Shown here: piece by piece, positions 34,658-43,334 of the stretch | Numbering within the stretch: position 1 is the first letter of the stretch | How the letters are laid out: each line of letters opens with the position of its first letter | Source of the DNA: Vibrio sp. Isolate34 | GTDB lineage: Bacteria; Pseudomonadota; Gammaproteobacteria; Enterobacterales; Vibrionaceae | DNA length: 64,000 nt | Direction: 5' to 3' | NCBI RefSeq assembly: GCF_022397915.1 | Contig: NZ_JAKEUO010000003.1 | Coordinates: 211,963-275,962 of the forward strand | Made by a program: the position numbers and the translations under genes | The notes under the pieces: model-generated | The model's database searches: none | What the model saw: the letters and a program-made list of their open reading frames with translations, nothing else | Told to the model about the DNA's origin: nothing

Positions 34658-35929
34658 ATGAAGAAAATCGCCATTATTGGTTCAGGCATCTCTGGACTCA
34701 CTTGCGCGCACATATTAGATAAGCACCACGACGTAACAGTATTCGAAAAAAATGATTACGCTGGGGGGCACACCGCCACCGTTGATATTGAACATCAAGG
34801 CTCGGCGTTTTCTATCGACACTGGTTTTATCGTATTCAACGATCGAACCTATCCAAATTTCAATCAACTCCTCGAGCAACTGGGCGTCGAAAGGCAACCC
34901 ACCGAGATGAGTTTCAGCGTTCACAACACCACCACCAAGTTTGAATACAACGGTCACAGCATTAATTCGTTATTCGCTCAGAGGAGTAACATCTTCAAAC
35001 CTCAATTCTGGTCTTTGGTTTCTGACATTCTCAAGTTCAACAAATTGTGTAAGGCTCAGTTTGAAAGCAATGAGTTTACTCCAGACGTTACCCTTGGCAG
35101 TTTCTTGCGTGATAACCAATTTTCTGACTTCTTTAGTCAGCACTATATTCTGCCGATGGGCGCTGCTATTTGGTCGACAAGCTTAGAAGAGATGGAAGAG
35201 TTTGAGCTTAAATTCTTTATTCAGTTTTTCTACAACCACGGCCTGCTAGACATTGCCAACCGCCCGCAGTGGTATGTGATCCCTAAAGGGTCTCGCTCTT
35301 ATGTTGAGATCATCCTTTCGCGTTTAAACAAACCGGTCGCGTTAAATACATCAATCAAACAAGTAACCCGCCAAGAGACTGGCATTACCATTGAGTTTGA
35401 AGATGGCGGCACACAAGACTTCGATGAAGTGATATTCGCTTGTCACTCAGACCAAGCCCTGCACCTACTGGGTGACGCAACTGAACAAGAGCAACAGGTA
35501 CTAGGCGAGATCCCTTACAGCCGCAATGAAGTGGTTCTGCACACAGACACCAACCTGCTACCAGACAGAAAACTAGCGTGGGCGAGCTGGAACTACATGC
35601 TCGATGGCAATAGTAAACGACCAGCTTGTGTCACGTACAACATGAACATCCTGCAAGGTATCGAAAGCCAAGACACCTTCTGCGTGACCTTGAATCAGAG
35701 TGAAGCGATTGACCCAGAGAAAATTATTCGAAGCTTTGTGTATCACCACCCTGTTCTGAATTCGAACACGGTGAACGCACAGCAACAACGTGAAAAAATC
35801 TGCGGCCAAAACAATACGCACTTTGCAGGCGCTTACTGGTACAACGGATTCCATGAAGATGGCGTCCACAGTGCACTCGATGTGACTCAACGCTTCGGTC
35901 TAGATTTGAGTGCGAGTTCAGCACTATGA
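34658..35929 (+). CDS. FAD-dependent amine-oxidase-type oxidoreductase
   Basis: 423 residues, flavoprotein of the NAD(P)-binding/amine oxidase group. Dinucleotide motif IAIIGSGISGLTCAHIL, VFEKNDYAGGHT, the second GxxF-type DTGFIVFNDRTYPNF, and near the C terminus FAGAYWYNGFHEDGVHSAL. In Rhodobacter the ChrR/RpoE regulon holds a similar gene beside a cyclopropane-synthase-like methyltransferase, and those two are tied to methylated and furan fatty acids; the same role is inferred here. ATG at 34658 chosen over 34625, which lies inside the previous gene. Confidence 0.88.
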   Translation: MKKIAIIGSGISGLTCAHILDKHHDVTVFEKNDYAGGHTATVDIEHQGSAFSIDTGFIVFNDRTYPNFNQLLEQLGVERQPTEMSFSVHNTTTKFEYNGHSINSLFAQRSNIFKPQFWSLVSDILKFNKLCKAQFESNEFTPDVTLGSFLRDNQFSDFFSQHYILPMGAAIWSTSLEEMEEFELKFFIQFFYNHGLLDIANRPQWYVIPKGSRSYVEIILSRLNKPVALNTSIKQVTRQETGITIEFEDGGTQDFDEVIFACHSDQALHLLGDATEQEQQVLGEIPYSRNEVVLHTDTNLLPDRKLAWASWNYMLDGNSKRPACVTYNMNILQGIESQDTFCVTLNQSEAIDPEKIIRSFVYHHPVLNSNTVNAQQQREKICGQNNTHFAGAYWYNGFHEDGVHSALDVTQRFGLDLSASSAL

Positions 35930-36732
35930 ACACGCACACCATGACACCCGACATGGGGATCGCATCCGAACAGAGTGAAGAGCTCAGCGGTATCTATTGG
36001 GGTAACGTAAGGCACCGCCGTTTTGGCGATATCACTCATGAGTTCAGTTATCAGCTTTATATGATGGGGCTGGATCTTGACGAATTGCCTCAAACCACAG
36101 CGCGCAGCGCGCTGTTTGGGACACAATGGTACAACCCGATTCGCTTTGTCGAATCGGATTATCTCGCTGAAAAAAAAGAAAATGTCTCAACGGATGAACC
36201 TAAATCACTCAAGCAACGTATAGCTTCTAAAGTGCAACAACTTGGTGGGGTTTGGTCTGATTCAAACCGTGTGACAATGCTGGCTCAGTGCCGTTGTTTA
36301 GGTATCTATTTCAGCCCGATCAACTGCTTCTTCTGTTATGACGAAACAGGCGATTGCAAATATATGTTGGCTGAAGTGAGTAACACGCCTTGGCGAGAAA
36401 GACATTATTACCTCATCGACATGCACCAAGAGCTGAAGGTAAAGAAAGAGTTTCATGTTTCACCGTTCATGGACTTAAACATGACCTACTTTTGGAAGAT
36501 TAAGCCACCAGCGAAACGAACTCTCGTTCACATCGAGAGCCGCAGAAGCGACAAAATTTTCGATGCGACACTGGCACTGACCAAACAGTCTGTGACCAAG
36601 AAAAACATTAGACGAACGGTATTCAAGATTCCGGCAATGACGATAAAAGTCGTGATGGGTATCTATTATCAGGCCCTCAAGTTATTCCTGAAAAAAGTAC
36701 CGTTCGTGGCGCACCCAGACTCAACGTCGTAA
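35926..36732 (+). CDS. DUF1365 protein
   Basis: 268 residues of DUF1365: GNVRHRRFGDITHEFSYQLY, YMMGLDLDEL, FSPINCFFCYDETGDCKYMLAEVSNTPW, EFHVSPFMDLNMTYFWK. Begins ATGA overlapping the previous stop. DUF1365 genes nearly always stand between this FAD oxidoreductase and a cyclopropane-fatty-acyl synthase, so it is likely part of the same lipid-modifying step; no direct activity is known. A 118-base spacer with a possible hairpin (GGGTG...CACCC around 36776-36805) separates it from cfa. Confidence 0.88.
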   Translation: MNTHTMTPDMGIASEQSEELSGIYWGNVRHRRFGDITHEFSYQLYMMGLDLDELPQTTARSALFGTQWYNPIRFVESDYLAEKKENVSTDEPKSLKQRIASKVQQLGGVWSDSNRVTMLAQCRCLGIYFSPINCFFCYDETGDCKYMLAEVSNTPWRERHYYLIDMHQELKVKKEFHVSPFMDLNMTYFWKIKPPAKRTLVHIESRRSDKIFDATLALTKQSVTKKNIRRTVFKIPAMTIKVVMGIYYQALKLFLKKVPFVAHPDSTS

Positions 36733-36850
36733 GCGCCTTTACAGTAACTAGACAGTACAACTCAATTATCGATTTGGGTGTGCTCAAACCAAAGAACAGC
36801 ACCCGACTTTAGTTGGCAAAAAGTTAGAATGAATTCTCAGCGAGGTTTAC

Positions 36851-38131
36851 ATGGAACAGCTTGCAAAACAAAACAACAACATTGAACAACAAGCTAATGC
36901 CGTTGCTGTTTCAAGCAACTGTAAATATCGAGCTTTAATCTTCAAGGTGCTAGAGCGCCTGCAATTCGCAACGCTTGAAATCATCGAGCGCGATCAACAT
37001 TCAGTTTTTGGCGATAGAGAAGCAGGCTTGAACGGTCGAATCGTGATTCATGATGCGACCTTTTTTAGGGATGTCGTCATCAACGGCAGTATTGGGGCAT
37101 CCGAAGCTTACATTGATGGTAAATGGACCAGCCCAAACTTAACCCGGGTTATCCAGATCATGGCGCGTAACCAAGCGCAACTAGACGAACTGGACGATAA
37201 AACACAATGGATATCTCGCATCAAAAACCTGTTATTGCGACGTAAGAATGCCAATACCGAGCAAGGGTCTAAACGCAACATTTTAGCTCACTACGACATC
37301 GGCAACGAACTGTACGAGCGATTCCTAGACAGCTCAATGCAATACTCATCGGCTATCTACAGCGAAGACGCGTTAACTCTTTCTCAAGCACAACAGAACA
37401 AGATGAAAACCATCTGTGAGCGTTTAGAATTGTCTGAAATCGACAACGTGGTTGAGATAGGCACCGGCTGGGGCGGCTTGGCGATATTTATGGCCAAACA
37501 TTATGGCTGCCACGTGACGACCACTACCATTTCAGATGCGCAGCACGAGCTTGCTGAACAACGAGTGAAAGCGCTTGGCTTAACCGACAAAATTACCCTA
37601 CTCAAAGAGGACTATCGCAACCTCTCTGGTGAATATGACAAGTTGGTCTCTATTGAGATGATCGAAGCGGTAGGCCACGAATATCTGCAAACCTTCTTTG
37701 AGAAGTGCTCTTCGTTACTGAAACCGTCAGGCAAGATGCTTATTCAAGCGATCACCATTGCTGACAGTCGTTACGAGAAGTACCGCAAAGGCGTCGATTT
37801 TATTCAGAAGTATATATTCCCAGGTGGCTGTTTACCTTCCGTTTCAGTCATGACCCAGCATCTTGCGACCAGCACCGACCTTGTGGTTCAAGAAGTTGAC
37901 GACATAGGCCTGCACTATGCTCGCACACTTAACGACTGGAATGTTGCCTTTGAAAATAGTTGGGAAGAGCTAGAGTCCCTCGGTTATTCAGAAGAGTTTA
38001 AGCGCCTATGGATCTTCTACTTCTGCTACTGTGAAGGCGCATTCTTAGAACGCGTGATCAGCACTCACCATGTTGTAGCCAGAAAACCTCGTTACTTTGG
38101 AGCAAAAGATGAAGCGGTTTTGGATTATTAA
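36851..38131 (+). CDS. cfa: Cyclopropane-fatty-acyl-phospholipid synthase family methyltransferase
   Basis: 426 residues. SAM-dependent enzyme acting on unsaturated fatty chains of membrane phospholipids. The SAM site is VVEIGTGWGGLAIFMAKHYG, followed by SDAQHELAEQRVKALGL, VSIEMIEAVGHEYL and YIFPGGCLPSVSVM. In the N-terminal lipid domain ASEAYIDGKWTSPNL is typical. In this locus the enzyme may make cyclopropane or methyl-branched/furan precursors. A longer gap before it could hold its own promoter. Confidence 0.92.
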   Translation: MEQLAKQNNNIEQQANAVAVSSNCKYRALIFKVLERLQFATLEIIERDQHSVFGDREAGLNGRIVIHDATFFRDVVINGSIGASEAYIDGKWTSPNLTRVIQIMARNQAQLDELDDKTQWISRIKNLLLRRKNANTEQGSKRNILAHYDIGNELYERFLDSSMQYSSAIYSEDALTLSQAQQNKMKTICERLELSEIDNVVEIGTGWGGLAIFMAKHYGCHVTTTTISDAQHELAEQRVKALGLTDKITLLKEDYRNLSGEYDKLVSIEMIEAVGHEYLQTFFEKCSSLLKPSGKMLIQAITIADSRYEKYRKGVDFIQKYIFPGGCLPSVSVMTQHLATSTDLVVQEVDDIGLHYARTLNDWNVAFENSWEELESLGYSEEFKRLWIFYFCYCEGAFLERVISTHHVVARKPRYFGAKDEAVLDY

Positions 38132-38633
38132 TCTCGTTCTGTTTCAAGCGACCTGGGTTTGCAGTGCATTTTTTACCGCGCAAGCCCCGTTTATCGCGCC
38201 ACTGATTGTGGCCGTGCACTTCTTTCTCTCCCCAACTCGCAGTAGCGATCTGAAAGTACTCTGTTTACTTCCATTGGGGCTATTACTCGATAGCCTCATG
38301 CTTCACTTCGGCGTGTTTGCCGTCGTTCCTGAAATTGCCAATCAATCATGGTTTCCCGTGTGGCTCATCTGCCTGTGGATCATGTTTTTGATTAGCTTCA
38401 ACCACAGCCTTAACTGGCTTTTAAAATGCTCGAAAGTGATCTTGTTCGCCATAGGGTTCGTAGCAGGTACTAGTAGTTATTGGGGAGGCATCAAAGCAGG
38501 CGCCCTTCTTACTACTTGGCCAGATGCATCGGTAGTTGCTGCCCTTGCAGTGAGTTGGGGGATTTTGTTGCCCTTACTGGTGGCCGCCTACTCCAACTTA
38601 ATACAACCTGAAATGGCAAGGACAACGAGGTGA
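38109..38633 (+). CDS. DUF2878 membrane protein
   Basis: 174 residues with about five hydrophobic segments, DUF2878 family (small inner-membrane protein). Starts MKRFWIINLVLFQATWVCSA at 38109 after GGAGCAAAAG; a start 12 bases upstream exists. Overlaps the 3' end of cfa by about 20 bases. These proteins co-occur with cfa and the two envelope genes downstream. Function unknown. Confidence 0.8.
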   Translation: MKRFWIINLVLFQATWVCSAFFTAQAPFIAPLIVAVHFFLSPTRSSDLKVLCLLPLGLLLDSLMLHFGVFAVVPEIANQSWFPVWLICLWIMFLISFNHSLNWLLKCSKVILFAIGFVAGTSSYWGGIKAGALLTTWPDASVVAALAVSWGILLPLLVAAYSNLIQPEMARTTR

Positions 38634-38636
38634 CTT

Positions 38637-39212
38637 ATGGCTTATTCACGCAACCCGACACAAACGTTCAAATCTGAGCGAGATATAGTTCGCACTCATA
38701 AGCAAGCAAAAAACACACTTCTAAGCTTTATTACTCTCTCGCTGATTTTTGCTGCGTTGTTATTTGCCGGAAACGCCAAAGCGTCTGCTGTCGATGATTT
38801 AAGCAAACGTGGCCAAGGCGAAATGAGTTATCTGTTCTGGACTCTCTACTCCGCTGAATTCTACGCGACTCCAACCAACTCTGAACGAGCCTTAAAGCTT
38901 GAATATTACCGCTCTATCGATAGCAAAGATCTCGTAGACGCTACCGAAGATCAGTGGAACAAGCTTGGCTACTCCAACAGCAACATTCAACGTTGGTTGA
39001 AACCCTTGTACGCGATGTGGCCTAACGTTGAAGAAGGAAGCACTCTCACCATTCGCGTCGCGGAGGATAATGTCAGCCGCTTTTACTTCGATGAGCAACC
39101 AATCGGGACAATCCAAGACAAACAATTTGGTGAGGCCTTTTTAGCCATCTGGTTATCTGAAAACACATCTGAGCCCGGCCTTCGCAAACAACTATTAGGT
39201 TTAAATAAATGA
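38637..39212 (+). CDS. Chalcone-isomerase-like periplasmic protein
   Basis: 191 residues with an N-terminal membrane or signal segment (SFITLSLIFAALLFAGNAKA) and a chalcone-isomerase-like domain: GQGEMSYLFWTLYSAEFYA, LKLEYYRSIDSKDLVD and FGEAFLAIWLSENTSEPGLR. In bacteria this fold is thought to bind fatty acids rather than isomerise chalcone. GAGG precedes the ATG; the stop overlaps the next start by four bases. Confidence 0.83.
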   Translation: MAYSRNPTQTFKSERDIVRTHKQAKNTLLSFITLSLIFAALLFAGNAKASAVDDLSKRGQGEMSYLFWTLYSAEFYATPTNSERALKLEYYRSIDSKDLVDATEDQWNKLGYSNSNIQRWLKPLYAMWPNVEEGSTLTIRVAEDNVSRFYFDEQPIGTIQDKQFGEAFLAIWLSENTSEPGLRKQLLGLNK

Positions 39213-39751
39213 GTCTAAAAACAAAAATAATAAAATTCTCTCTGGCACTGCTTTCTCTCACTTGGTTAGCGGGTTGTGGCTCTGCAAGTTTAGATAACCA
39301 CGTAGACACCACTCCCGAACTCAAACTTGAAACCTTCTTCAATGGCGAGTTAATGGCCTACGGCATCGTGCTCGACCGTTCTGGCAATTTACTGCGACGT
39401 TTTGACGCCAAGCTAATCGCCACGTGGGACGGTGACAACGGAGAGATCAAAGAGTGGTTTTCTTTCGCCGATGGTGAGCGCTCAACGCGGATTTGGAACC
39501 TGATAAAAACCGGCGAAAATACCTATTCAGGTACTGCTAATGACGTTGTGGGCACCGCTTATGGCGAGACCCAAGGTTCGGCCCTGTATTGGAAATACGA
39601 TTTAGAAATAGAAGTGGACGGAAGCACTTATGAAGTCGTATTAGATGACTGGATGTTCTTAATGGATGATAAACGACTCTTCAACAAAACCGAGATGTCT
39701 AAGTTTGGCTTTAAGGTCGGAGAGGTCATCTTATACATCGAGAAAATCTGA
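39209..39751 (+). CDS. DUF3833 lipoprotein
   Basis: 180 residues with lipobox (LTWLAGC) after a short signal sequence. The mature part is the DUF3833 domain: ETFFNGELMAYGIVLDRSG, FADGERSTRIW, GSALYWKYDLEIEVDG and LDDWMFLMDD. Beta-rich, predicted outer- or inner-membrane anchored, lipocalin-like in appearance. Last gene of the block that starts with rpoE; a terminator follows. Its pairing with the chalcone-isomerase-like protein suggests lipid handling at the envelope. Confidence 0.85.
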   Translation: MSLKTKIIKFSLALLSLTWLAGCGSASLDNHVDTTPELKLETFFNGELMAYGIVLDRSGNLLRRFDAKLIATWDGDNGEIKEWFSFADGERSTRIWNLIKTGENTYSGTANDVVGTAYGETQGSALYWKYDLEIEVDGSTYEVVLDDWMFLMDDKRLFNKTEMSKFGFKVGEVILYIEKI

Positions 39752-39795
39752 TGGTCCGAGCCTTAGCTTCACCTTGTTTTATTAGCCTTTAACTT

Positions 39796-39832
39796 GCAGC
39801 CCACAACGACATGTAGTGGGTTGTTTTGTTTG
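39796..39832 (+). terminator. Terminator after the DUF3833 gene
   Basis: CAGCCCAC / GTGGGTTG arms with an 11-base loop, then TTTTGTTT. Confidence 0.75.
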
Positions 39833-39980
39833 ATCCCGCGAATTGCATACCTGCAAGCTCAAGCCTCTGTGCTAAGATGCGCCACCAGCATACAAATGGG
39901 CTAGACTCATACTCAGTAGTTCCTGTTTGTTTCGCTTAGCGTAGATTCCCTACCATAATTAATTGAAAAGGCTTTAAAGC

Positions 39981-40244
39981 ATGAGCAAGTTATCCTCAGC
40001 GGAGCGTAAAGCTCGCGACAATGAACGTTTCTCACAACGCGTAAACGACCGCAGAGAAAAAGGTGAAGACGTAGTTGCTTACGCACTGACCAACAAAAAA
40101 GCAGTGAAGTTCCTGACTAAGTCAGAGAAGAAGCGTCTTAACGAGATGAAAGCGACTCTCCAAGAAGAGAAGCGAGTTAAAGAACAAGAAGAGCTTAACC
40201 GAATCGAAGACGCGTTCACTATAAAACAGTTCGACGAAGAGTAA
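39981..40244 (+). CDS. Small, highly charged protein of unknown function
   Basis: 87 residues, rich in Lys, Arg and Glu: LSSAERKARDNERFSQRVN, TNKKAVKFLTKSEKKRLNEM, then a Glu-rich helix ending TIKQFDEE. Almost wholly helical in appearance; could bind RNA or ribosomes. No family recognised. AAAAGG lies before the ATG. Its neighbour downstream is an RRM protein. Confidence 0.7.
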   Translation: MSKLSSAERKARDNERFSQRVNDRREKGEDVVAYALTNKKAVKFLTKSEKKRLNEMKATLQEEKRVKEQEELNRIEDAFTIKQFDEE

Positions 40245-40372
40245 CCTGATTCTAAAAATCGCGGGCCCTACTACTTAACAAACCCAAGCAAGCATGAACT
40301 TAAATTATTATGTCAGGGTGAGCATGAAAGTGTGCGACAATGCTTGGCGTAAATTCATATTCAAGGTTTATT

Positions 40373-40612
40373 ATGAAACTTCTAGTTCGTAACCTATCAC
40401 GCTCTACTTCTGAGCAAGACATCCGTGTGCTATTTTCTGAGTTTGGCTCAGTAAAAGAGTGCAGCCTAGTTTTAGACCAAGAAACTGGCGACTCAAAAGG
40501 CTTTGCTTTTGTTGAAATGCCAGAGCACGAAGAAGCGAAAGCGGCACTAAACAAGCTGAACATGACTAAACTGGGCAAAAACACGATTCGTGTAAAAGTA
40601 GCGAACTCTTAA
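40373..40612 (+). CDS. RRM-type RNA-binding protein
   Basis: 79 residues forming a single RNA-recognition motif: RNP2 LLVRNL at the N terminus and RNP1 KGFAFVEM, with EFGSVKECSLVLDQETGD between. Bacterial single-RRM proteins of this type are cold-inducible in cyanobacteria and common in gammaproteobacteria. ATG at 40373 (MKLLVRNLS) is preferred over one 33 bases upstream, because it starts the domain and follows AAGG. A long hairpin terminator follows. Confidence 0.9.
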   Translation: MKLLVRNLSRSTSEQDIRVLFSEFGSVKECSLVLDQETGDSKGFAFVEMPEHEEAKAALNKLNMTKLGKNTIRVKVANS

Positions 40613-40666
40613 TCGAGTCAATGCTTCATAAGCCACATGGCTTAGCTTAACGGCAGCACAGATGAT

Positions 40667-40718
40667 AAAGCCCGTAACGATATTCCGCTGAAAAACACAA
40701 TATCGTTACGGGCTTTTT
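40667..40718 (+). terminator. Long hairpin terminator
   Basis: 18-bp arms AAAGCCCGTAACGATATT / AATATCGTTACGGGCTTT (with one bulge) and T run. Confidence 0.88.
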
Positions 40719-40770
40719 GCTGCTCGCGATTCTCTTTTCACAACACGACCGGCTTACTTAAAGCTCGCGT

Positions 40771-41115
40771 TTATAACCCTTCATGTTCATCAATCGCACG
40801 CCTTGCTTCTGCCATTGAACATCCAGATTCCATCACTAACTGAGCGACCGTCATCGTAGGCGTTGCTGCTAGAAGCGAAGCCAAACACACCACAGGTTTA
40901 GGCAGCACTTTGTCTATCGCAATGGCGATCCAACCATCTTTTTCATGGGTGAGTAGGGTTTTAAATTCAATGAGTTGATGTTTTTGAGCCACCAATAACC
41001 AATTGCGTGAACGACGAACTCGTTTCAACTGGCATCCACACTCAGTCGCATTCGCCATCACTTGGCTTTTATCACTCACACGATGTACAAAACTATTCAG
41101 TGGGACGCTAAACAT
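40771..41115 (-). CDS. Small protein resembling the RRF_GI 'ribosome recycling factor family'
   Basis: 114 residues. The start SVPLNSFVHRVSDKSQ and LKRVRRSRNWLLVA recall PF12614, a short Vibrio family named 'ribosome recycling factor family' though it is not the true RRF. The rest (AVDK-like acidic helices, ATPTMTVAQLVMESGCSMAEARRAIDEHEG) looks like a small helical domain. ATG at 41115 is used; a TTG nine codons upstream is possible. Family assignment is from memory of its signature and moderate. Function unknown. Confidence 0.6.
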   Translation of the reverse strand: MFSVPLNSFVHRVSDKSQVMANATECGCQLKRVRRSRNWLLVAQKHQLIEFKTLLTHEKDGWIAIAIDKVLPKPVVCLASLLAATPTMTVAQLVMESGCSMAEARRAIDEHEGL

Positions 41116-41218
41116 AACTCTCTGCCAACCAATCTCTATCAATCATTGAAGCGCTAAGTACTCACAACTCAGCTCTTCAATCACAACTCATAAAACCATG
41201 AGTAGGATTACACAGACA

Positions 41219-41262
41219 CAAAAAAACCGCCAGTCATGCGCTATGCAGACTCGCGGTTATTT
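41219..41262 (-). terminator. Terminator of the OsmC gene
   Basis: Imperfect hairpin AACCGCGAGTCTGCATAG... paired with ...GCATGACTGGCGGTT, followed by a T run on the minus strand. Confidence 0.65.
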
Positions 41263-41275
41263 TAACGTGTGTTGT

Positions 41276-41743
41276 TTACACTTTAGCTTCTACCACAATG
41301 TCCGTTTTTACGGAGTTCGCGATAAAGCAATTCTTATGCGCTAAGTGGTGCAGCTTATCGAGTTGAGCACGGGTTGGAACCTTGCTACCAATAAACACTA
41401 TCTTAGGGCGCAGGGTCACTGAAGTAACGGATGAACGACCTGACTCATCTTGCTCAAGCACACCTATCGCATCATCTACATAAGATTCGATTACGTACTT
41501 CTGTTTAGCCGCGATGCCCAAAAAGGTCAGCATATGACAGCTAGAAAGTGCCGCAATAAAGGCTTCTTCTGGATCAACATTCGCTTCAACAGAGAGCGGT
41601 AGTGGCACAACATATGGAGAAGACGAAGCAGGCACAGTGACACCACCATCGAACTCCCACGTGTGGCCGCGGCTGTATTGATTGTCGCTAAAGACTTCTT
41701 CTTTCGCTTTTTGCCAACGAATGACCGCTCCGTATTCAGACAT
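41276..41743 (-). CDS. OsmC/Ohr-family peroxide-reductase-like protein
   Basis: 155 residues. OsmC fold with two redox Cys in conserved positions, SSCHMLTFLG and HKNCFIANSV, which in Ohr/OsmC proteins reduce organic hydroperoxides. N-terminal part RWQKAKEEVFSDNQYSRGHTW and DPEEAFIAALSSCH are typical. AAGGGAAGG precedes the ATG. The GFA gene upstream lies 30 bases away and may be co-transcribed. Confidence 0.87.
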   Translation of the reverse strand: MSEYGAVIRWQKAKEEVFSDNQYSRGHTWEFDGGVTVPASSSPYVVPLPLSVEANVDPEEAFIAALSSCHMLTFLGIAAKQKYVIESYVDDAIGVLEQDESGRSSVTSVTLRPKIVFIGSKVPTRAQLDKLHHLAHKNCFIANSVKTDIVVEAKV

Positions 41744-41772
41744 AACCCCTTCCCTTTATAGTGTTCAATAAA

Positions 41773-42165
41773 TTAACGATCAGCTGGGTGGTTGACACCA
41801 TCGTTGGTGACCACATCTCCAATATCAAAAGGGTTCACCCCTTCCAAACAACCGATATTAAAACCATATTCATTTGGACTTGAACGGCGTTGATGATGGG
41901 TATAGATGCCGCAGTTTGAGCAGAAGTAATGCTTCGCGGTATTAGTATTGAATTGATAAAGCTTGAGATGCTCAGCACCTTTGATGATCTTGATGCCATC
42001 CAGAGCGACAGAACCAACGATCGCGCCTCTACGACGACATATAGAGCAATCACATCGACGCGGCTTCTCTATTCCGTTAGGTAGGCTCAGCTCTAATTCA
42101 ACCGCGCCGCAGTGGCAGGTGGCTTTGTGAAAAGGTTGGATAACCGTGTTACCGACGACTTTCAT
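41773..42165 (-). CDS. GFA-family (CENP-V/GFA domain) zinc protein
   Basis: 130 residues. Zinc-binding pattern of glutathione-dependent formaldehyde-activating-like proteins: CHCGAVELEL, CDCSICRRRGAIVG and YFCSNCGIYTHHQRR. Many of these are not proven formaldehyde enzymes. ATG at 42165 has GGAGAGAGAA just upstream; a TTG four codons earlier is not supported. Possibly in an operon with the OsmC gene. Confidence 0.87.
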   Translation of the reverse strand: MKVVGNTVIQPFHKATCHCGAVELELSLPNGIEKPRRCDCSICRRRGAIVGSVALDGIKIIKGAEHLKLYQFNTNTAKHYFCSNCGIYTHHQRRSSPNEYGFNIGCLEGVNPFDIGDVVTNDGVNHPADR

Positions 42166-42273
42166 TTCTCTCTCCAATCACGTCCTTATGCTGCTGGTAT
42201 AATAACCAGTTCAATGATCTCTGTCCGTAAGCTGACGCTGAGTTCGAGAGATCCGTCATGCGTAGGTAAGCGT

Positions 42274-43209
42274 CTACTCTTTACCTGATCTCTCGACCAA
42301 ACCACTGAAGTTCTCAAGAAGATAATCTAAGAAGAGTCGAATACGCTTCGGCTGATATTTCTTGCTGATGTACACCACATTCAAGTCGGCGCTTGATACT
42401 GAGGTCGAGGTGTTGAAGTTTTTCATGTAGCCATTAAGCAGAGTCACAAGGCGTTGGTTATTGATGTCGTCTTGTACATCCAGCACCGATTTAAGGGCGA
42501 TACCCTCACCTTTTAATGCCCAGTAGCGAATCACTTCGCCATCGTCTGAGAATCGCTTTGGCACAACGGTAATCGACTTCTTCATATCGTGATCTTGGAA
42601 GTGCCATGTCTTAAGTTCTTCATTACTACGCAGCATCGCCAAACAATCGTGTTCGACCAAATCTTGTGGCGTCAACGGCGTTCCATGCTTGGCAAGATAT
42701 CTAGGCGAGGCACACAGCACACGTCGGCTTGGCGACAAACGGCGAGAGATTAAACTGCTGTCGACCAACTCACCATAACGGATCACAATATCCATACCCG
42801 ATTCGGCAATATTCGATAGGTTATCGTTCAAATACAGATAAGGAATCACATCTGGGTACTGCTGACAGAACTCAGAGAGAATTGGAAGAATATACTGCTT
42901 GCCGATGTCTTTCGGTGCGGCGATTTTTAATGGGCCCTTAACCTCTTTCACACCATTTTGAATCAGGTTTTCGGCTTCGCTAACGTTATCCAATATCTCC
43001 AAACACGCCTTGTGATATAGCTCGCCTGAATCAGTCAAAGACACATGTCGAGTACTTCGATTCAACAGCTTCACGCCATATCGCTCTTCCAGTGCCTGCA
43101 GTCTTGCCGTCATGGTCGCAGGTGATAAGCCTAGCTCTCGCCCTGCTGCTGCCAACCCTTGGTGCTTCACGATACTGACGAACATCGCCATGTCTGAAAA
43201 CTTATCCAT
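42274..43209 (-). CDS. LysR-family regulator
   Basis: 311 residues. N-terminal HTH MFVSIVKHQGLAAAGRELGL, SPATMTARLQALEERYGVKL; effector domain of the CrgA/DsdC-like group with KGPLKIAAPKDIGKQYILP. Divergent from the SDR gene at 43335 with a 125-base spacer, so it probably controls the SDR, MFS and Old-Yellow-Enzyme genes to its right. Ligand unknown. Confidence 0.88.
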   Translation of the reverse strand: MDKFSDMAMFVSIVKHQGLAAAGRELGLSPATMTARLQALEERYGVKLLNRSTRHVSLTDSGELYHKACLEILDNVSEAENLIQNGVKEVKGPLKIAAPKDIGKQYILPILSEFCQQYPDVIPYLYLNDNLSNIAESGMDIVIRYGELVDSSLISRRLSPSRRVLCASPRYLAKHGTPLTPQDLVEHDCLAMLRSNEELKTWHFQDHDMKKSITVVPKRFSDDGEVIRYWALKGEGIALKSVLDVQDDINNQRLVTLLNGYMKNFNTSTSVSSADLNVVYISKKYQPKRIRLFLDYLLENFSGLVERSGKE

Positions 43210-43334
43210 GCTATTCGTGCTCTCGCTTTATTGTTCATTTAAACCGAATAATGAATTTATATTTTAGCCAATTATCAAATTTAGTCGAACAAATATAATG
43301 ACAACCATCAGTAGAACACGCAGGAATTCAGACC

